Shown here: piece by piece, positions 38,519 to 47,287 of the stretch | How positions within the stretch are numbered: position 1 is the first letter of the stretch | Layout: each line of letters opens with the position of its first letter | Assembly: GCF_028993555.1 (NCBI RefSeq) | Contig: NZ_CP118610.1 | Coordinates: 3,967,001-4,031,000, forward strand | Source of the DNA: Ensifer adhaerens | Lineage (GTDB): Bacteria; Pseudomonadota; Alphaproteobacteria; Rhizobiales; Rhizobiaceae | Length of the DNA: 64,000 nucleotides | Direction of reading: 5' to 3' | Notes under the pieces: model-generated | Databases searched by the model: none | Told to the model about the DNA's origin: nothing | Seen by the model: only the letters and a program-made list of their open reading frames with translations | Translations under genes and position numbers: made by a program

Positions 38519-38728
38519 ATGAACAAGACGGACGAACGGATCACCCACCTCGAGGAAACGGTGGCCCATCAGGCCAAGACCATCGAGGAACTTTCCGACC
38601 AGCTCGCCGAGCAATGGAAGGTGGTGGAGCAGACGCGTGCCAAGCTCGACCGGCTGACCGAGCGTTTCCTGACGCTCGAGGAGCAATCGCTCGACGCGCC
38701 GGCAATCACCCGGCCGCCGCACTACTGA
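38519..38728 (+). CDS. slyX: SlyX family protein
   Basis: 69 residues, nearly all one coiled coil (ERITHLEETVAHQAKTIEEL onward) ending in the family-typical P-P-H-Y (RPPHY). The function of SlyX is unknown. It is on the same strand as the CysZ-like gene and is followed by a bidirectional terminator. Confidence 0.9.
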   Translation: MNKTDERITHLEETVAHQAKTIEELSDQLAEQWKVVEQTRAKLDRLTERFLTLEEQSLDAPAITRPPHY

Positions 38729-38756
38729 TCGCGCGCCACGGCAAACGGAAACAAGA

Positions 38757-38787
38757 AAGGCCGCCGGTTCAACGAACCGGCGGCCTT
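38757..38787 (-). terminator. Bidirectional terminator between slyX and the BMP gene
   Basis: A 14-bp perfect stem (38757-38770 with 38774-38787) and a 3-nt loop. The minus-strand side trails into TTTCTTGTTT, ending the BMP-family gene; the same hairpin may end slyX. Confidence 0.8.
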
Positions 38788-38807
38788 CGATTGTCTAAGC
38801 GCTGCTC

Positions 38808-39800
38808 TTAGTAGGGGCAGGACTCGTCGCTCATGTAGTCGTGAACTTCGACCTTGCCGGCGATGATTTCGGCCTTCACCTTTTCCACTGCGTCGAGCAT
38901 CTCAGGCGTGATCAGCGCCTTGTTGTTGTCGTCGAGCGCATAGCCGACGCCATCTTCCTTGAGGCCGAGGTTGGAAATGCCGAACTCGAACTTGTCGTTC
39001 TTGGCCGCCGTGAAGGCTTCGTAGACGGCGACGTCGACGCGCTTCAGCATCGAGGTCAGAACCTTGCCCGGCTGCAGGCCGTTCTGGTTCGAATCGACGC
39101 CGATGCCGAGCTTGCCGGCATCTGCTGCCGCCTGCAGGACGCCGACGCCCGTGCCGCCAGCGGCGTGGTAGACGACATCCGAACCCTGGTCGATCTGCGA
39201 CTTGGCGATTTCACCGCCCTTGACCGGATCGTTCCAGGCGTCCGGCGTGGTGCCGGTGTAGGCTTCCAGAACCTTGACGTCAGCGCCGGTCGACTTGGCG
39301 CCGCCAACGTAGCCACAGGCGAACTTGTGGATCAGCGGAACGTCCATGCCGCCGATGAAGCTGACGGTCTTCGACTTCGAGGCGAGGCCAGCGAGAACGC
39401 CGACGAGGTAAGAGCCTTCCTGTTCCTTGAAGACGACCGATTTGACGTTCGGCTTCTCGACGACCATGTCGATGATCGCGAACTTGATATCCGGATATTC
39501 GGGCGCGATCTTTTCGAGCGAAGCCGCCCAGTTGAAGCCGGCCATGACGATCGGGCTGTTGCCGTCACTTGCAAAGCGGCGCAGCGCCTGTTCGCGCTGG
39601 GCATCGTTGGCGATTTCGAACTCGCGGTATTCGACGCCCGTTTCCGTCTTGAACTTCTCGGCGCCGTTAAAGGCAGCCTCGTTGAAGGATTTGTCGAACT
39701 TGCCGCCGAGATCGTAGATGATCGCCGGCTTGATGTCGGCGGCCAGAGCCGTCGCGGACATCATCGAAAAGGCAAAGAGACCGAGAATGGTTTTTTTCAT
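38808..39800 (-). CDS. BMP family ABC substrate-binding protein
   Basis: 330 residues with a signal peptide (MKKTILGLFAFSMMSATALA). The mature part starts DIKPAIIYDLGGKFDKSFNE, a BMP/PnrA-type opening, and contains GMDVPLIHKFACGYVGGA and VVYHAAGGTGVGVLQAA. Relatives bind purine nucleosides or other small solutes for ABC import. No ATPase or permease genes adjoin it in the window, so it is an orphan or works with a distant transporter. It ends in a conserved-looking DYMSDESCPY. Confidence 0.9.
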   Translation of the reverse strand: MKKTILGLFAFSMMSATALAADIKPAIIYDLGGKFDKSFNEAAFNGAEKFKTETGVEYREFEIANDAQREQALRRFASDGNSPIVMAGFNWAASLEKIAPEYPDIKFAIIDMVVEKPNVKSVVFKEQEGSYLVGVLAGLASKSKTVSFIGGMDVPLIHKFACGYVGGAKSTGADVKVLEAYTGTTPDAWNDPVKGGEIAKSQIDQGSDVVYHAAGGTGVGVLQAAADAGKLGIGVDSNQNGLQPGKVLTSMLKRVDVAVYEAFTAAKNDKFEFGISNLGLKEDGVGYALDDNNKALITPEMLDAVEKVKAEIIAGKVEVHDYMSDESCPY

Positions 39801-40216
39801 CGTGCAGCCCTGTTGTCGCTATTGATCTTATTGGGTCCTCCCGCCGGCTCCCTGACGGAAGCCTGTCTGCGGAACCCACCCCCTTCTCCTTGGGGCTAGG
39901 GTGGCGCATCCTTGCACGGTCACGGCAAAAAAACACTCAAAATTTTTCAGATGGTAAAAATTGAAGCCACAGAAGCCGATACCCGTAAGGCACCGGTTCT
40001 GTTGTGCTTTTGAGATCGCCGGCAAGTGTGCGCGCTCTTCCGGCGCGACCTCTGGGTTGTGGGCATCGCGCCTGCGTTCGAGATGCCCAAAGCAGCGCCT
40101 GGTCAGGACGGGACAAGGAATTGTGTGTGCAGTTCTCCGCCCCGCATCCGGTACTGTTTGAACGAAACGATCACATTGAAGGTTTGGGTCGATCCGGCCC
40201 AGACACATCGTCCTGT
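39801..40216. other. 416-bp gap upstream of the BMP gene
   Basis: No gene is supported here. It contains the BMP-gene leader, an AT-rich patch near 39925-39965 suited to its promoter, and a small hairpin (CCCTAG-type arms near 39880-39900). I looked for a purine riboswitch core and did not see one. Confidence 0.4.
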
Positions 40217-40876
40217 CTAGTATCCGATCGGGCAACTCACTCCGGTGCCACGCAGGCCGCAATAGCCGTTGGGGTTCTTCGCCAGGTATTGTTGATGATA
40301 GTCCTCGGCGAAGTAGAACGGGCCGGCCTTGCCGATCTCGGTGGTGATCGTGCCGCCGTGGCCCGAATGCTTCAGCGCCGTCTGGAAGGTGGCGCGTGCG
40401 GCTTTGGCTTCCGCCAGTTGATCGTCGTCATAGGTGTAGATCGCCGAGCGGTAGGTGGTGCCGATGTCGTTGCCCTGGCGCATGCCCTGGGTCGGGTCGT
40501 GCTGCTCGAAGAAGGTCTTGAGCAGGGTCGCAAGCGGAACCTTTTCGGGATCGTAGACGACCAGCACCACTTCGGCATGGCCCGTGAGCCCGGTGGTAGT
40601 CTCCTGATAGGTCGGGTTTCGTGTCAGCCCGCCGGCGTAGCCGACAGCCGTGACGTGAACGCCGGGGATGTTCCAGAGCAGCCGTTCGGCGCCCCAGAAG
40701 CAGCCCATGCCAAGCAGGGTCTGTTTCGTCCCGTCGGGGTAGGGGCCTTTCAGCGGTCGCCCGGAAACGAAATGCGTCTCGGCCGTCGGGATCGCCTCGT
40801 CGCGACCCGGCAGCGCCGTCTGCGCATCGGGCATGATCGTCTTCTTGTTGAACATGTCGATCAGGAACATCAGCAT
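40217..40876 (-). CDS. msrA: Peptide-methionine (S)-S-oxide reductase
   Basis: 219 residues from the ATG at 40876 (GAGGAGT upstream). The catalytic Cys59 lies in [11 protein letters not shown], followed by [20 protein letters not shown] and the recycling cysteines in [16 protein letters not shown]. It reduces methionine-S-sulfoxide in proteins using thioredoxin. The leader [12 protein letters not shown] has no signal-peptide look, so it is probably cytosolic. The adjacent small membrane protein is encoded 35 bp upstream on the same strand. Confidence 0.96.
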   Translation of the reverse strand: MLMFLIDMFNKKTIMPDAQTALPGRDEAIPTAETHFVSGRPLKGPYPDGTKQTLLGMGCFWGAERLLWNIPGVHVTAVGYAGGLTRNPTYQETTTGLTGHAEVVLVVYDPEKVPLATLLKTFFEQHDPTQGMRQGNDIGTTYRSAIYTYDDDQLAEAKAARATFQTALKHSGHGGTITTEIGKAGPFYFAEDYHQQYLAKNPNGYCGLRGTGVSCPIGY

Positions 40877-40911
40877 ACTCCTCGTCGGTCCGGAGACGGG
40901 CTCCGCTAAAA

Positions 40912-41229
40912 TCAGGCGGCGAAACGGCCTGCCGCCGGCCGTTTCTTGTATCCGGCCATCCACAGAACGAGCGCGAGCAACGCCAACACGGCGAAGGCCG
41001 GCTGCATCAGCAGCCAATGCAGGATCGAATGCCAGATCGTCTGCGCCGTATCGGAGCGTTGCGCAAACTGGATCCAGCTTGCCGTATCGGCGCCCAGCGC
41101 CTCCAGGTCGTCGCCAAGCGAGGTCGTCACCAGTTCCGATGCGGCGACCGACTGGATCGCATCGACAGCGCCGGCAAGCACGGCGGCAAACAATACGACG
41201 GCGCTCGCCAGCCTCAATAGAAACCGCAT
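40912..41229 (-). CDS. Small two-helix membrane protein of unknown function
   Basis: 105 residues: an N-terminal signal-like helix ([19 protein letters not shown]), a soluble helical middle, a second helix ([20 protein letters not shown]) and a basic tail. I recognise this layout from rhizobial hypothetical proteins but know no function. It lies 35 bp upstream of msrA on the same strand and may share its transcript. Confidence 0.65.
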   Translation of the reverse strand: MRFLLRLASAVVLFAAVLAGAVDAIQSVAASELVTTSLGDDLEALGADTASWIQFAQRSDTAQTIWHSILHWLLMQPAFAVLALLALVLWMAGYKKRPAAGRFAA

Positions 41230-41496
41230 CGGTTCAATTTCCCTTCATGTCACTGGCCGCGCCCCGCCGTGATAGAGCATAGCGCCGCCGGCGGCATCTT
41301 CTTCGATCGCAGGGGCTTCGGACAAGGCCCGGCGGCGAATTTATGCGGTGATCTCACGAGATCCGGCTCGGTATCTCGACCCCGCGGGGAGCGCGATCGT
41401 CGTTCCGGCGAAAGAGATAAGCTGGCCTGTTGGCATGCACAATGGGGATGACGGGCCGCTCGTTTCACAAGATGTCAACAATCTGTCAGAAAGCAG

Positions 41497-41524
41497 TTGA
41501 TCCCAAGCAAATCATCGGTATATA
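41497..41524 (+). promoter_or_regulatory. Probable tRNA-Ser promoter
   Basis: TTGATC (41497-41502), 16 bp, TATATA (41519-41524), about 80 bp before the tRNA. The rest of the 41230-41611 gap shows no gene. Confidence 0.45.
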
Positions 41525-41611
41525 GACGCGCGTCCGCCGGTTCACACTGGCTGACACTGAAGGGCCCTGCCCTTCCCATCCAGCCGGATTGACCGTCGGC
41601 TGCTGACGGAT

Positions 41612-41701
41612 GGACAGGTGGCCGAGTGGTTGAAGGCGCACGCCTGGAACGCGTGTATACGTGAAAGCGTATCGAGGGTTCGAATCCCTCTCTGTCCGCC
41701 A
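41612..41701 (+). tRNA. tRNA-Ser (GGA anticodon)
   Basis: 90 nt with an encoded CCA end. The acceptor stem GGACAGG pairs with TCTGTCC (last pair G-T). The anticodon arm CACGC/GCGTG encloses CTGGAAC, so the anticodon is GGA. A long class II variable arm follows, and the T arm is GAGGGTTCGAATCCCTC. All serine tRNA landmarks are present. Confidence 0.96.
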
Positions 41702-41840
41702 TCCTCTTTCCTTGTTACAGCGCTCCATATCAAGACGTTGCCGACCCGCTTCGCGCTATGGGCAGAAAATCTTCTCCGGCGCGATCCGTTTCGCTTCTCC
41801 CGATCGTCTTTGCTGCATCCGCAACAAAGGAGAAGCCCCA

Positions 41841-42146
41841 ATGACGACCGCACCCGTCACACTCGTCAATCTGCTGAAGGTCGAGCCCGGCAAGCAGGCG
41901 CAACTGATCGCGCTGTTGAAGCGCAACATCGAAACTGTCATCAGCACGCTTGCAGGCTGGCGTACGAGCCGGCTGATCGCCGCCAGGGATGGCGCCAGCG
42001 TCATCATCTATTCGGAATGGGAGACGCCGGCGGCCATTGAGGCGATGCGGGCCGATCCCCGGATGAAGGCCTACTTCCCTGAGATTCTGGAACTGGCAAG
42101 TCTTGAGTCGATCCTGGGCGAGGCCGTATTCAGCGACAACAGGTGA
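41841..42146 (+). CDS. Antibiotic biosynthesis monooxygenase (ABM) domain protein
   Basis: 101 residues from an ATG after AAAGGAGAA. A single dimeric alpha/beta ferredoxin-like ABM domain: VTLVNLLKVEPGKQAQLIALLK at the start and VIIYSEWETPAAIEAM in the middle. Such proteins are cofactor-free monooxygenases, haem-degrading enzymes or have no known substrate. It lies just after the tRNA and before an ECF sigma factor gene on the same strand. Confidence 0.85.
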   Translation: MTTAPVTLVNLLKVEPGKQAQLIALLKRNIETVISTLAGWRTSRLIAARDGASVIIYSEWETPAAIEAMRADPRMKAYFPEILELASLESILGEAVFSDNR

Positions 42147-42269
42147 TGTCGATCCGCCGCCGCCCGCCGGGATTGGCCGGAAGGCGACGGACATTTTCTT
42201 GGAGCCGCGCTATCGTGCCGTCGTCGCCAATGGGCCGACGCCGGGAGATGCGTCCATGGAGTTCGATAC

Positions 42270-43127
42270 ATGAACGTGGAAGATTTCGAGGATCGCCTGC
42301 GGGAGATAAGGCCGCGGCTGCATCGCTATTGCGCACGCATGACCGGCTCGGCCGTGGACGGCGAGGATGTGCTGCAGGACACTTTCATCAAGGCCCTGCA
42401 GGCGCGGGGAGCCGGCGCGGTCGTGGAGAACCTCGAGGGCTGGCTGCTTCGCATCGCCCACAATACCAGCCTCGATTTCCTGCGCCGTCGGTCTCGGCAC
42501 AAGGTCGTTCCGCTGCTCGATGATCTGGAGGACGCACCGCTGCCCGAAACGGACATCGTTGCGGTCGGGTTTCACACCTTCCTGCAGCTGCCAGAGCTCC
42601 AGCGCTGCGCCGTGATTCTCAAGGATGTGCTCGGACATTCGGTCGAAGAAATCGCTGATATTGCCGACTGCACGCCGGCGGCGGCCAAGTCGGCGCTCCA
42701 GCGCGGACGCGCGGTGCTTCGGCAGCTGGCGGACCGCCCGGACGACATGCGGCTGCCGCTGATGTCCGATGCCAACCGGCAGAAGATGGCGACCTATGTG
42801 CGCCTGTTTCAGGCAGGCGATTTTGATGCGATCCGCGCCATGCTGGCCGACGACGTCAAGCTCAAGCTGGTCAACAGGCTGCGGCTGGAGGGCCGCGAGG
42901 GCATTGGCCGCTATTTCACCCGCTATGCCGAGGAGACGAGGTGGCGGTTCGCACTCGGAGCGATCGAGGGGCGTCCGGTCATGCTGGTTTTCGACGGCAC
43001 CGATGCGATGGAGAAGCCGGCGCATTTCGTTCTTCTCGATTGGCGCGAGGACGAGATCGCTGCGATCCGCGACTTTCTCTTCGCGCCCTATGTGCTTGAA
43101 ACCGTCGATTGGGTTCGTCTGGCCTGA
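42270..43127 (+). CDS. ECF RNA polymerase sigma factor with SnoaL-like C-terminal domain
   Basis: 285 residues. Sigma-70 region 2 (residues about 10-75, with DGEDVLQDTFIKALQA and LLRIAHNTSLDFLRRR) and region 4 (LPELQRCAVILKDVLGHSVEEIADIADCTPAAAKSALQRG in two parts). An extra 110 or so residues follow (VRLFQAGDFDAIRAMLADDVKL), with an NTF2/SnoaL-like look. In ECF groups with this tail the extension regulates activity in place of an anti-sigma factor, and no anti-sigma gene adjoins here. A target promoter is not evident. Confidence 0.9.
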   Translation: MNVEDFEDRLREIRPRLHRYCARMTGSAVDGEDVLQDTFIKALQARGAGAVVENLEGWLLRIAHNTSLDFLRRRSRHKVVPLLDDLEDAPLPETDIVAVGFHTFLQLPELQRCAVILKDVLGHSVEEIADIADCTPAAAKSALQRGRAVLRQLADRPDDMRLPLMSDANRQKMATYVRLFQAGDFDAIRAMLADDVKLKLVNRLRLEGREGIGRYFTRYAEETRWRFALGAIEGRPVMLVFDGTDAMEKPAHFVLLDWREDEIAAIRDFLFAPYVLETVDWVRLA

Positions 43128-43270
43128 CGCCAACAAGCCTCCGCTGATTGACCGTCGGATCTCCGCCATTTGTTGATGAAGGCGCTGTAACCGGAATCGC
43201 TTGACCGGTGTGACTGCGGCATCGACCATCGCGCCGAGGGGATCTGGTCGCGATCTGGGGAGCTGCCAGC

Positions 43271-43909
43271 ATGAACACGGCGAGTGACGCGCGTTTCTGG
43301 GACCGGACGTCGCGGCGATACGCCAGGGGCGCGATCGCGGACCTGGCCGGATATGAACGCACGCTCGACCGCACCCGCTCGTTGTTCCTGCCCGATGACG
43401 GCGTGCTGGAGCTCGGCTGCGGTACGGGAACAACGGCGTTTCGGCTGGCAGGCGATGTCCGGGACTATCTTGCGACCGATTTTTCCAGCGAGATGATCGC
43501 AATTGCGCACGAGAGGTACGTCATCGACCTGGTGCCGAACCTCGCTTTCCGCACGGCGACGGCCGAAGCACTGGCCGCCGAGCGGGTGCAATACGATGCG
43601 GTCCTGGCCTTCAACTATCTGCATTTGGTGCGCGATCTCTCGGGCACGCTCGGCAGCATTCACGCACTGCTTGCATCGGGCGGGCTGTTCATCTCCAAGA
43701 CACCGTGTGTCGGTGAGATGAACCCGCTGATCCGCTTGGCGCTGTTGCCGGCGATGCGTGCCCTGGGAAAGGCGCCCTATGCAGGAACCTTCGGGCTGAT
43801 CGAGCTGAGCCAGCAGATAACCGCTGCCGGTTTCGAGATCCTGGACATCGAAAACCACGCGACGAAAGGCAATGACAATCGTCCCTACATCGTCGCTCGC
43901 AAGCGATGA
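43271..43909 (+). CDS. Class I SAM-dependent methyltransferase
   Basis: 212 residues. The Rossmann motif I is VLELGCGTGTTAFRLAG, with motif II-like ATDFSSEMIAIAHER and YDAVLAFNYLHLV. The N-terminus RFWDRTSRRYARGAIAD resembles small-molecule methyltransferases of the UbiE/COQ5 kind. The substrate is not predictable. It lies 143 bp after the ECF sigma gene on the same strand. Confidence 0.9.
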   Translation: MNTASDARFWDRTSRRYARGAIADLAGYERTLDRTRSLFLPDDGVLELGCGTGTTAFRLAGDVRDYLATDFSSEMIAIAHERYVIDLVPNLAFRTATAEALAAERVQYDAVLAFNYLHLVRDLSGTLGSIHALLASGGLFISKTPCVGEMNPLIRLALLPAMRALGKAPYAGTFGLIELSQQITAAGFEILDIENHATKGNDNRPYIVARKR

Positions 43910-44191
43910 GGCATGCCGCGACGAAAGCGTTTGTCCGCCTCGGCCAATCTCAACAGCGCTAGGCTCTGCCGCGTGCGCCCCATGCAAAGCTGGCGCAAAG
44001 CCTCAGCGTTCTGGAGACTTTTCTGCAGGAGGCGAGCACGGATCTTCTGCCGCATCGAGCCACCGCGTACTGCCGCGGCCCATCGCTGACCTCGTCGGCG
44101 CTTACGCGACAGGATTGGGCCCAAACGCGCTCTGGCCGTCATCAGAAGTCAGGGCACGCGGCAAACCGTGCGCACCTTTCCTGCTGCCGCT

Positions 44192-44614
44192 TTAATAGAC
44201 GTCGGTCTTTGATCGACTGATGTAAAAACCGTGGCCGTCGCTGCGCGTGCAGCTGAGCCCGGTTTTGCTGGACAGGCAGCTAAACGGCCCCTTCTTCCAG
44301 CTGTTGCCGTAGCTCAGAATATGTGAGCCGTCGCAGCATGCTGTATCGCCGGCGTTCTGGAAGCGTCGGGCCTTGCCCGCCTTTCCCAGAATGAACCTCT
44401 GATAGGTCGGTTCGATGCGGTCACAGCCAAGTTCCGGGCCGCCGTCCTCCGGGACATAAACATCGGAGCCACCGGCTGGCGTGTATTGGCAACCGATGTT
44501 GCCGGCCGGCATGTTGAAATAGACCAGACCGCCATCGGCGGGGAAGGTCTGCTCTGCCGCATTCCCGTCGAATGCGATAAGCGCGGCGACCGCGAATACC
44601 AGCAAGCGCATCAT
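44192..44614 (-). CDS. Secreted cysteine-containing protein of unknown function
   Basis: 140 residues. Signal peptide MMRLLVFAVAALIAFDGNAA, then a mature domain with FNMPAGNIGCQYTP, ELGCDR, GDTACCDGSHILSYG and FSCLSSKTGLSCTR, giving six cysteines probably in disulfides. The G-N-I-G-C motif resembles the DUF6636 group of secreted proteins; I give that only as a suggestion. Two Met codons start the frame. It is divergent from the ArsR cassette. Confidence 0.72.
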   Translation of the reverse strand: MMRLLVFAVAALIAFDGNAAEQTFPADGGLVYFNMPAGNIGCQYTPAGGSDVYVPEDGGPELGCDRIEPTYQRFILGKAGKARRFQNAGDTACCDGSHILSYGNSWKKGPFSCLSSKTGLSCTRSDGHGFYISRSKTDVY

Positions 44615-44770
44615 TCGAGCTTGGCCCCTGACCTTTGTCGATCCCGCAAGGTGCAGCAAGTAAAACACATCAGCGGGAATGGGCAAATGGTCTCCTCTCT
44701 TGATCTGCGGCCGGCGGTACGGCGCCGTGTGACAAACGGGCCCCAAGCCTGTCGGGTCGTGCTTCAATAG

Positions 44771-44786
44771 TTAGCTGTTGCGCTAA
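44771..44786. promoter_or_regulatory. Inverted repeat TTAGC-N6-GCTAA upstream of the ArsR gene
   Basis: A perfect 5+5 bp dyad lies 25 bp before the preferred ArsR start. Autoregulating ArsR repressors commonly bind such sites over their own promoter. Confidence 0.45.
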
Positions 44787-44811
44787 GTGTTGCGTCATGA
44801 TACTTAGCCTT

Positions 44812-45144
44812 ATGGAACAGTATTCAGACCGATTGAACGTGATCTTTCAGGCGCTCGCCGATCCCACTAGGCGTGCCGTGCTTTCGCGGCTCGGTGGCGG
44901 CCCGGCGAGCATCAGCGATCTCGCCAGACCGTTCGACATGGCCCTGCCGTCCTTCATGAAGCACATCCACTACCTGGAAGGCAGCGGCCTGATCCGCACG
45001 CACAAAGAGGGCCGGGTGCGCACCTGCGCTATCGAAAAAACGCAATTCGCCGTGGTCGAGACCTGGCTTTCGGCGCAGCGCGCGCTCTGGGAAGGCCGTG
45101 CCGACCGGTTGGAAAAATTCGTCACTGAACACGAGGAGGAATGA
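44812..45144 (+). CDS. ArsR family transcriptional regulator
   Basis: 110 residues from the ATG at 44812; an in-frame ATG at 44797 is also possible. The family opening LNVIFQALADPTRRAVLSRL is followed by the winged HTH SISDLARPFDMALPSFMKHIHYLEGSGLI. There are no metal-binding cysteines, so this is the non-metal type that is regularly coupled to AHSA1 proteins. It is the first gene of a three-gene cassette, 1 bp before the next start. Confidence 0.92.
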   Translation: MEQYSDRLNVIFQALADPTRRAVLSRLGGGPASISDLARPFDMALPSFMKHIHYLEGSGLIRTHKEGRVRTCAIEKTQFAVVETWLSAQRALWEGRADRLEKFVTEHEEE

Positions 45145-45145
45145 C

Positions 45146-45622
45146 ATGACCCGCTCGCCAGATCCCGAACTCGACCTGACGATGTCACGCATCATCAAGG
45201 CGCCCCGCGCAACCGTCTGGCGCGCCTGGACCGATCGGGCCCGGCTCGAGCAATGGTGGGTTCCGGCACCGGCGATCTGCAAGGTGATCGATATGGACCT
45301 GAAGCCGGGCGGCAGCTTCGTGACCCGGATCAGCGAAGGCGGCGGCGACTTCGTGCCGCACATCAATGCCTGCTTCCTCGCGGTCGACGAACTCTCGCGC
45401 ATCGTCTTCACCGATACGCTCGTTGCCGGCTGGCGGCCGGCCGAGAACGCCTTCATGACCGCGATCATCACGCTCAGCGATCATCCGGCCGGCACGGAAT
45501 ATGCCGCCCACGTGATGCACCGGAACGGCGCGGATCGGAAGATGCACGAGGAGATGGGTTTTCACGACGGCTGGGGGACGGTGGCGGAGCAACTGGCCCG
45601 CCTCGTGGAGCGAACTCATTGA
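45146..45622 (+). CDS. SRPBCC/AHSA1 domain protein
   Basis: 158 residues with the AHSA1/START-like opening SRIIKAPRATVWRAWTDRARLEQWW, the DLKPGGSF turn and a C-terminal helix ending EQLARLVERTH. The hydrophobic cavity of this fold binds lipophilic ligands. It is coupled to the ArsR regulator upstream and a RibD-like reductase downstream. The ligand is unknown. Confidence 0.9.
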   Translation: MTRSPDPELDLTMSRIIKAPRATVWRAWTDRARLEQWWVPAPAICKVIDMDLKPGGSFVTRISEGGGDFVPHINACFLAVDELSRIVFTDTLVAGWRPAENAFMTAIITLSDHPAGTEYAAHVMHRNGADRKMHEEMGFHDGWGTVAEQLARLVERTH

Positions 45623-45634
45623 GGAGGTAATGCC

Positions 45635-46258
45635 ATGCGCAACATTGTCCTGCAGATGATGACGACGCTGAATGGCCGGCTCGATGATCCGCTCGCCTGG
45701 ATGGGCACGGTGGTTGACGAGCAATACCGGGCGATCGACCGGCTCTATGCCGGCTACGACACGGTCCTCGTCGGGCGCACCACCTATGAGGAGATGGTCG
45801 GCTATTGGCCCGGTGCGCTGAACGATGAGGAGAACGGCGAGACCAATCGCATGATGGCCAAACGCATGCACGACTACCGCAAGATCGTGTTCTCCCGCAC
45901 CGGCGAGCAGACGATCAGCCCCTGGCACAATGCCGAGCAGGTCGTGGCTGCCGACGACGCCACACTGTCGCGCTACCTGATGGATCTGAAGGCTGAGCCC
46001 GGCGGCGATATCCACCTCTCGGGCGGCGCCAGCCTGGCGCAGACGGTGATCGGCCTCGGGCTGGTCGATCGCTACCACTTCTTCGTCTATCCCGTCGTCT
46101 CGCCGGGTGAGCCGTGGTTCGCCCGGCTGAGGGACAAGAACGAACTGCAGCTGATCGATAGCGAGCACTACGACAACGGTGTCGTCGGGCTTCACTACGC
46201 AACCGTGCGTGACACCAAAACCGAGCGACCAAAGAGCTTCTCCGAACTCATTACCTGA
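45635..46258 (+). CDS. Dihydrofolate reductase family (RibD C-terminal) protein
   Basis: 207 residues with the RibD_C/DHFR-like fold: NIVLQMMTTLNGRLDDPLAW at the start, YDTVLVGRTTYEEM, IVFSRTGEQ and GGDIHLSGGASLAQTVI. These are NADPH-dependent reductases of unknown substrate, commonly found with ArsR-AHSA1 pairs. It is the last gene of the cassette, followed directly by a dispersed repeat. Confidence 0.88.
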   Translation: MRNIVLQMMTTLNGRLDDPLAWMGTVVDEQYRAIDRLYAGYDTVLVGRTTYEEMVGYWPGALNDEENGETNRMMAKRMHDYRKIVFSRTGEQTISPWHNAEQVVAADDATLSRYLMDLKAEPGGDIHLSGGASLAQTVIGLGLVDRYHFFVYPVVSPGEPWFARLRDKNELQLIDSEHYDNGVVGLHYATVRDTKTERPKSFSELIT

Positions 46259-46312
46259 AGCAATTCCAGGAAAAGTGCGGAGCGGTTTTCCGTCCGGAAG
46301 TGCGTGTTGCTG
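46258..46312. repeat. Short rhizobial intergenic repeat
   Basis: AGCAATTCCAGGAAAAGTGC, then GGAGCGGTTTTCCGTCCGGA and AGTGCGTGTTGCTGG form an imperfect palindrome. I recognise this as a very common intergenic element of Rhizobiaceae. It sits between convergent genes. Confidence 0.6.
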
Positions 46313-46315
46313 GAA

Positions 46316-47245
46316 TCAGTCTCCACCTCGCAGGGCGAAGAGCAGCCGATTGTAGGTCGGAGCCAGCCGCCGCAGGGCCTCCGCGGCCTCCGCATCCCTG
46401 CGCAAGACGAGCGGATATTGCAGCGCGCCGATCAGTTGCGCCTGTTCGCCGGCAACGGCGGCGGACTTGGCAAAGCCGATCCGTTTGAGGCAGGTCGCCG
46501 CGTCGGCTGCACGGCGGGCGCCGACGCGAACGGCAAAATGGACCAGGTGCGCCCGCAAGCCCTTGTCACAACCTTGCTCGATGCGCGCTGCCAGCGCTTC
46601 GGCAGCCTCGGCGTTACCGAGGCTGCCGGGCGGCATGGGTCGATCCGTAACCATCGACAGCCAGTGGATCGCGGCCGGGATAGAGGCCTGGATTGCGTCC
46701 ACCTCGGAGACCTCCGCCACCCGCGAAAAGCTCGATCGCATCGTGAAAGGCTCACCGTAGGTGAGCGTCTTCGCGCTCCAGGCTGCCATGAAATCACCGA
46801 TCGGCAGCGCGGCGTAGGGGTAGCCCTGCGGGTCGTGCATGAGAACCCGCTTCGCGTCGAGCGCGAGCACCACGACATAGTGGTCGGCCTCGATCGGCCC
46901 GGTCATGCCGGGCTGATGGCGCAGATGGCCCATTTCCAGCGGCCCAACCCAGACCGGGCCATCCTTCAAGGCCGACCGGAGGCGAGAAAGTGCGTCCTCG
47001 GCATCGTCACCCGTGCTGACTTGCGAGGTCCAGCCGAGCGCGGCGAGTGCATCCTCGAATCCGGCTTCCGGATCCCAGCCATAGGGGTCGAAGAACGGCA
47101 GCGATCCGCCGATCAGCTGCAGGCCGAAGGGGCTGCTTGTGGAAAATTCGATGACGGCGGGCGAGGGCGCCGCATCTGCGAACATCATGGCGAAGGAGTT
47201 GGCGTAACAATAGGGGCCGGAGCCCACATAGGGGACGTGCTGCAT
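46316..47245 (-). CDS. Papain-fold (C39/BtrH-like) protein
   Basis: 309 residues without a signal peptide. Cys13 in YVGSGPYCYANSFAMMF, His in EADHYVVVLALD and Asp in HDPQGYPYAALP are arranged as in C39 peptidases and BtrH-type acyltransferase domains. The C-terminal third is helical and Ala-rich. It could be a peptidase or an acyl-transfer enzyme; I cannot tell which. It lies 42 bp downstream of a MerR regulator on the same strand, so the two likely form an operon. Confidence 0.65.
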   Translation of the reverse strand: MQHVPYVGSGPYCYANSFAMMFADAAPSPAVIEFSTSSPFGLQLIGGSLPFFDPYGWDPEAGFEDALAALGWTSQVSTGDDAEDALSRLRSALKDGPVWVGPLEMGHLRHQPGMTGPIEADHYVVVLALDAKRVLMHDPQGYPYAALPIGDFMAAWSAKTLTYGEPFTMRSSFSRVAEVSEVDAIQASIPAAIHWLSMVTDRPMPPGSLGNAEAAEALAARIEQGCDKGLRAHLVHFAVRVGARRAADAATCLKRIGFAKSAAVAGEQAQLIGALQYPLVLRRDAEAAEALRRLAPTYNRLLFALRGGD

Positions 47246-47287
47246 CAGGTGGAACCCTTGAATGATACGGAAGGGATGCGTCTTGAT

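Noticed and set aside
39801..40216. Purine riboswitch before the BMP-family gene
   Set aside because: The conserved riboswitch core was not found on either strand.
43885..44142. Small Leu/Arg-rich frame on the minus strand (56-85 codons)
   Set aside because: Some helix-like periodicity, but no ribosome binding site, no recognised family, and it overlaps the 3' end of the methyltransferase gene.
41612..46258. Genomic island integrated at tRNA-Ser
   Set aside because: The genes downstream look accessory, but there is no integrase, no duplicated tRNA 3' end and no clear base-composition break.
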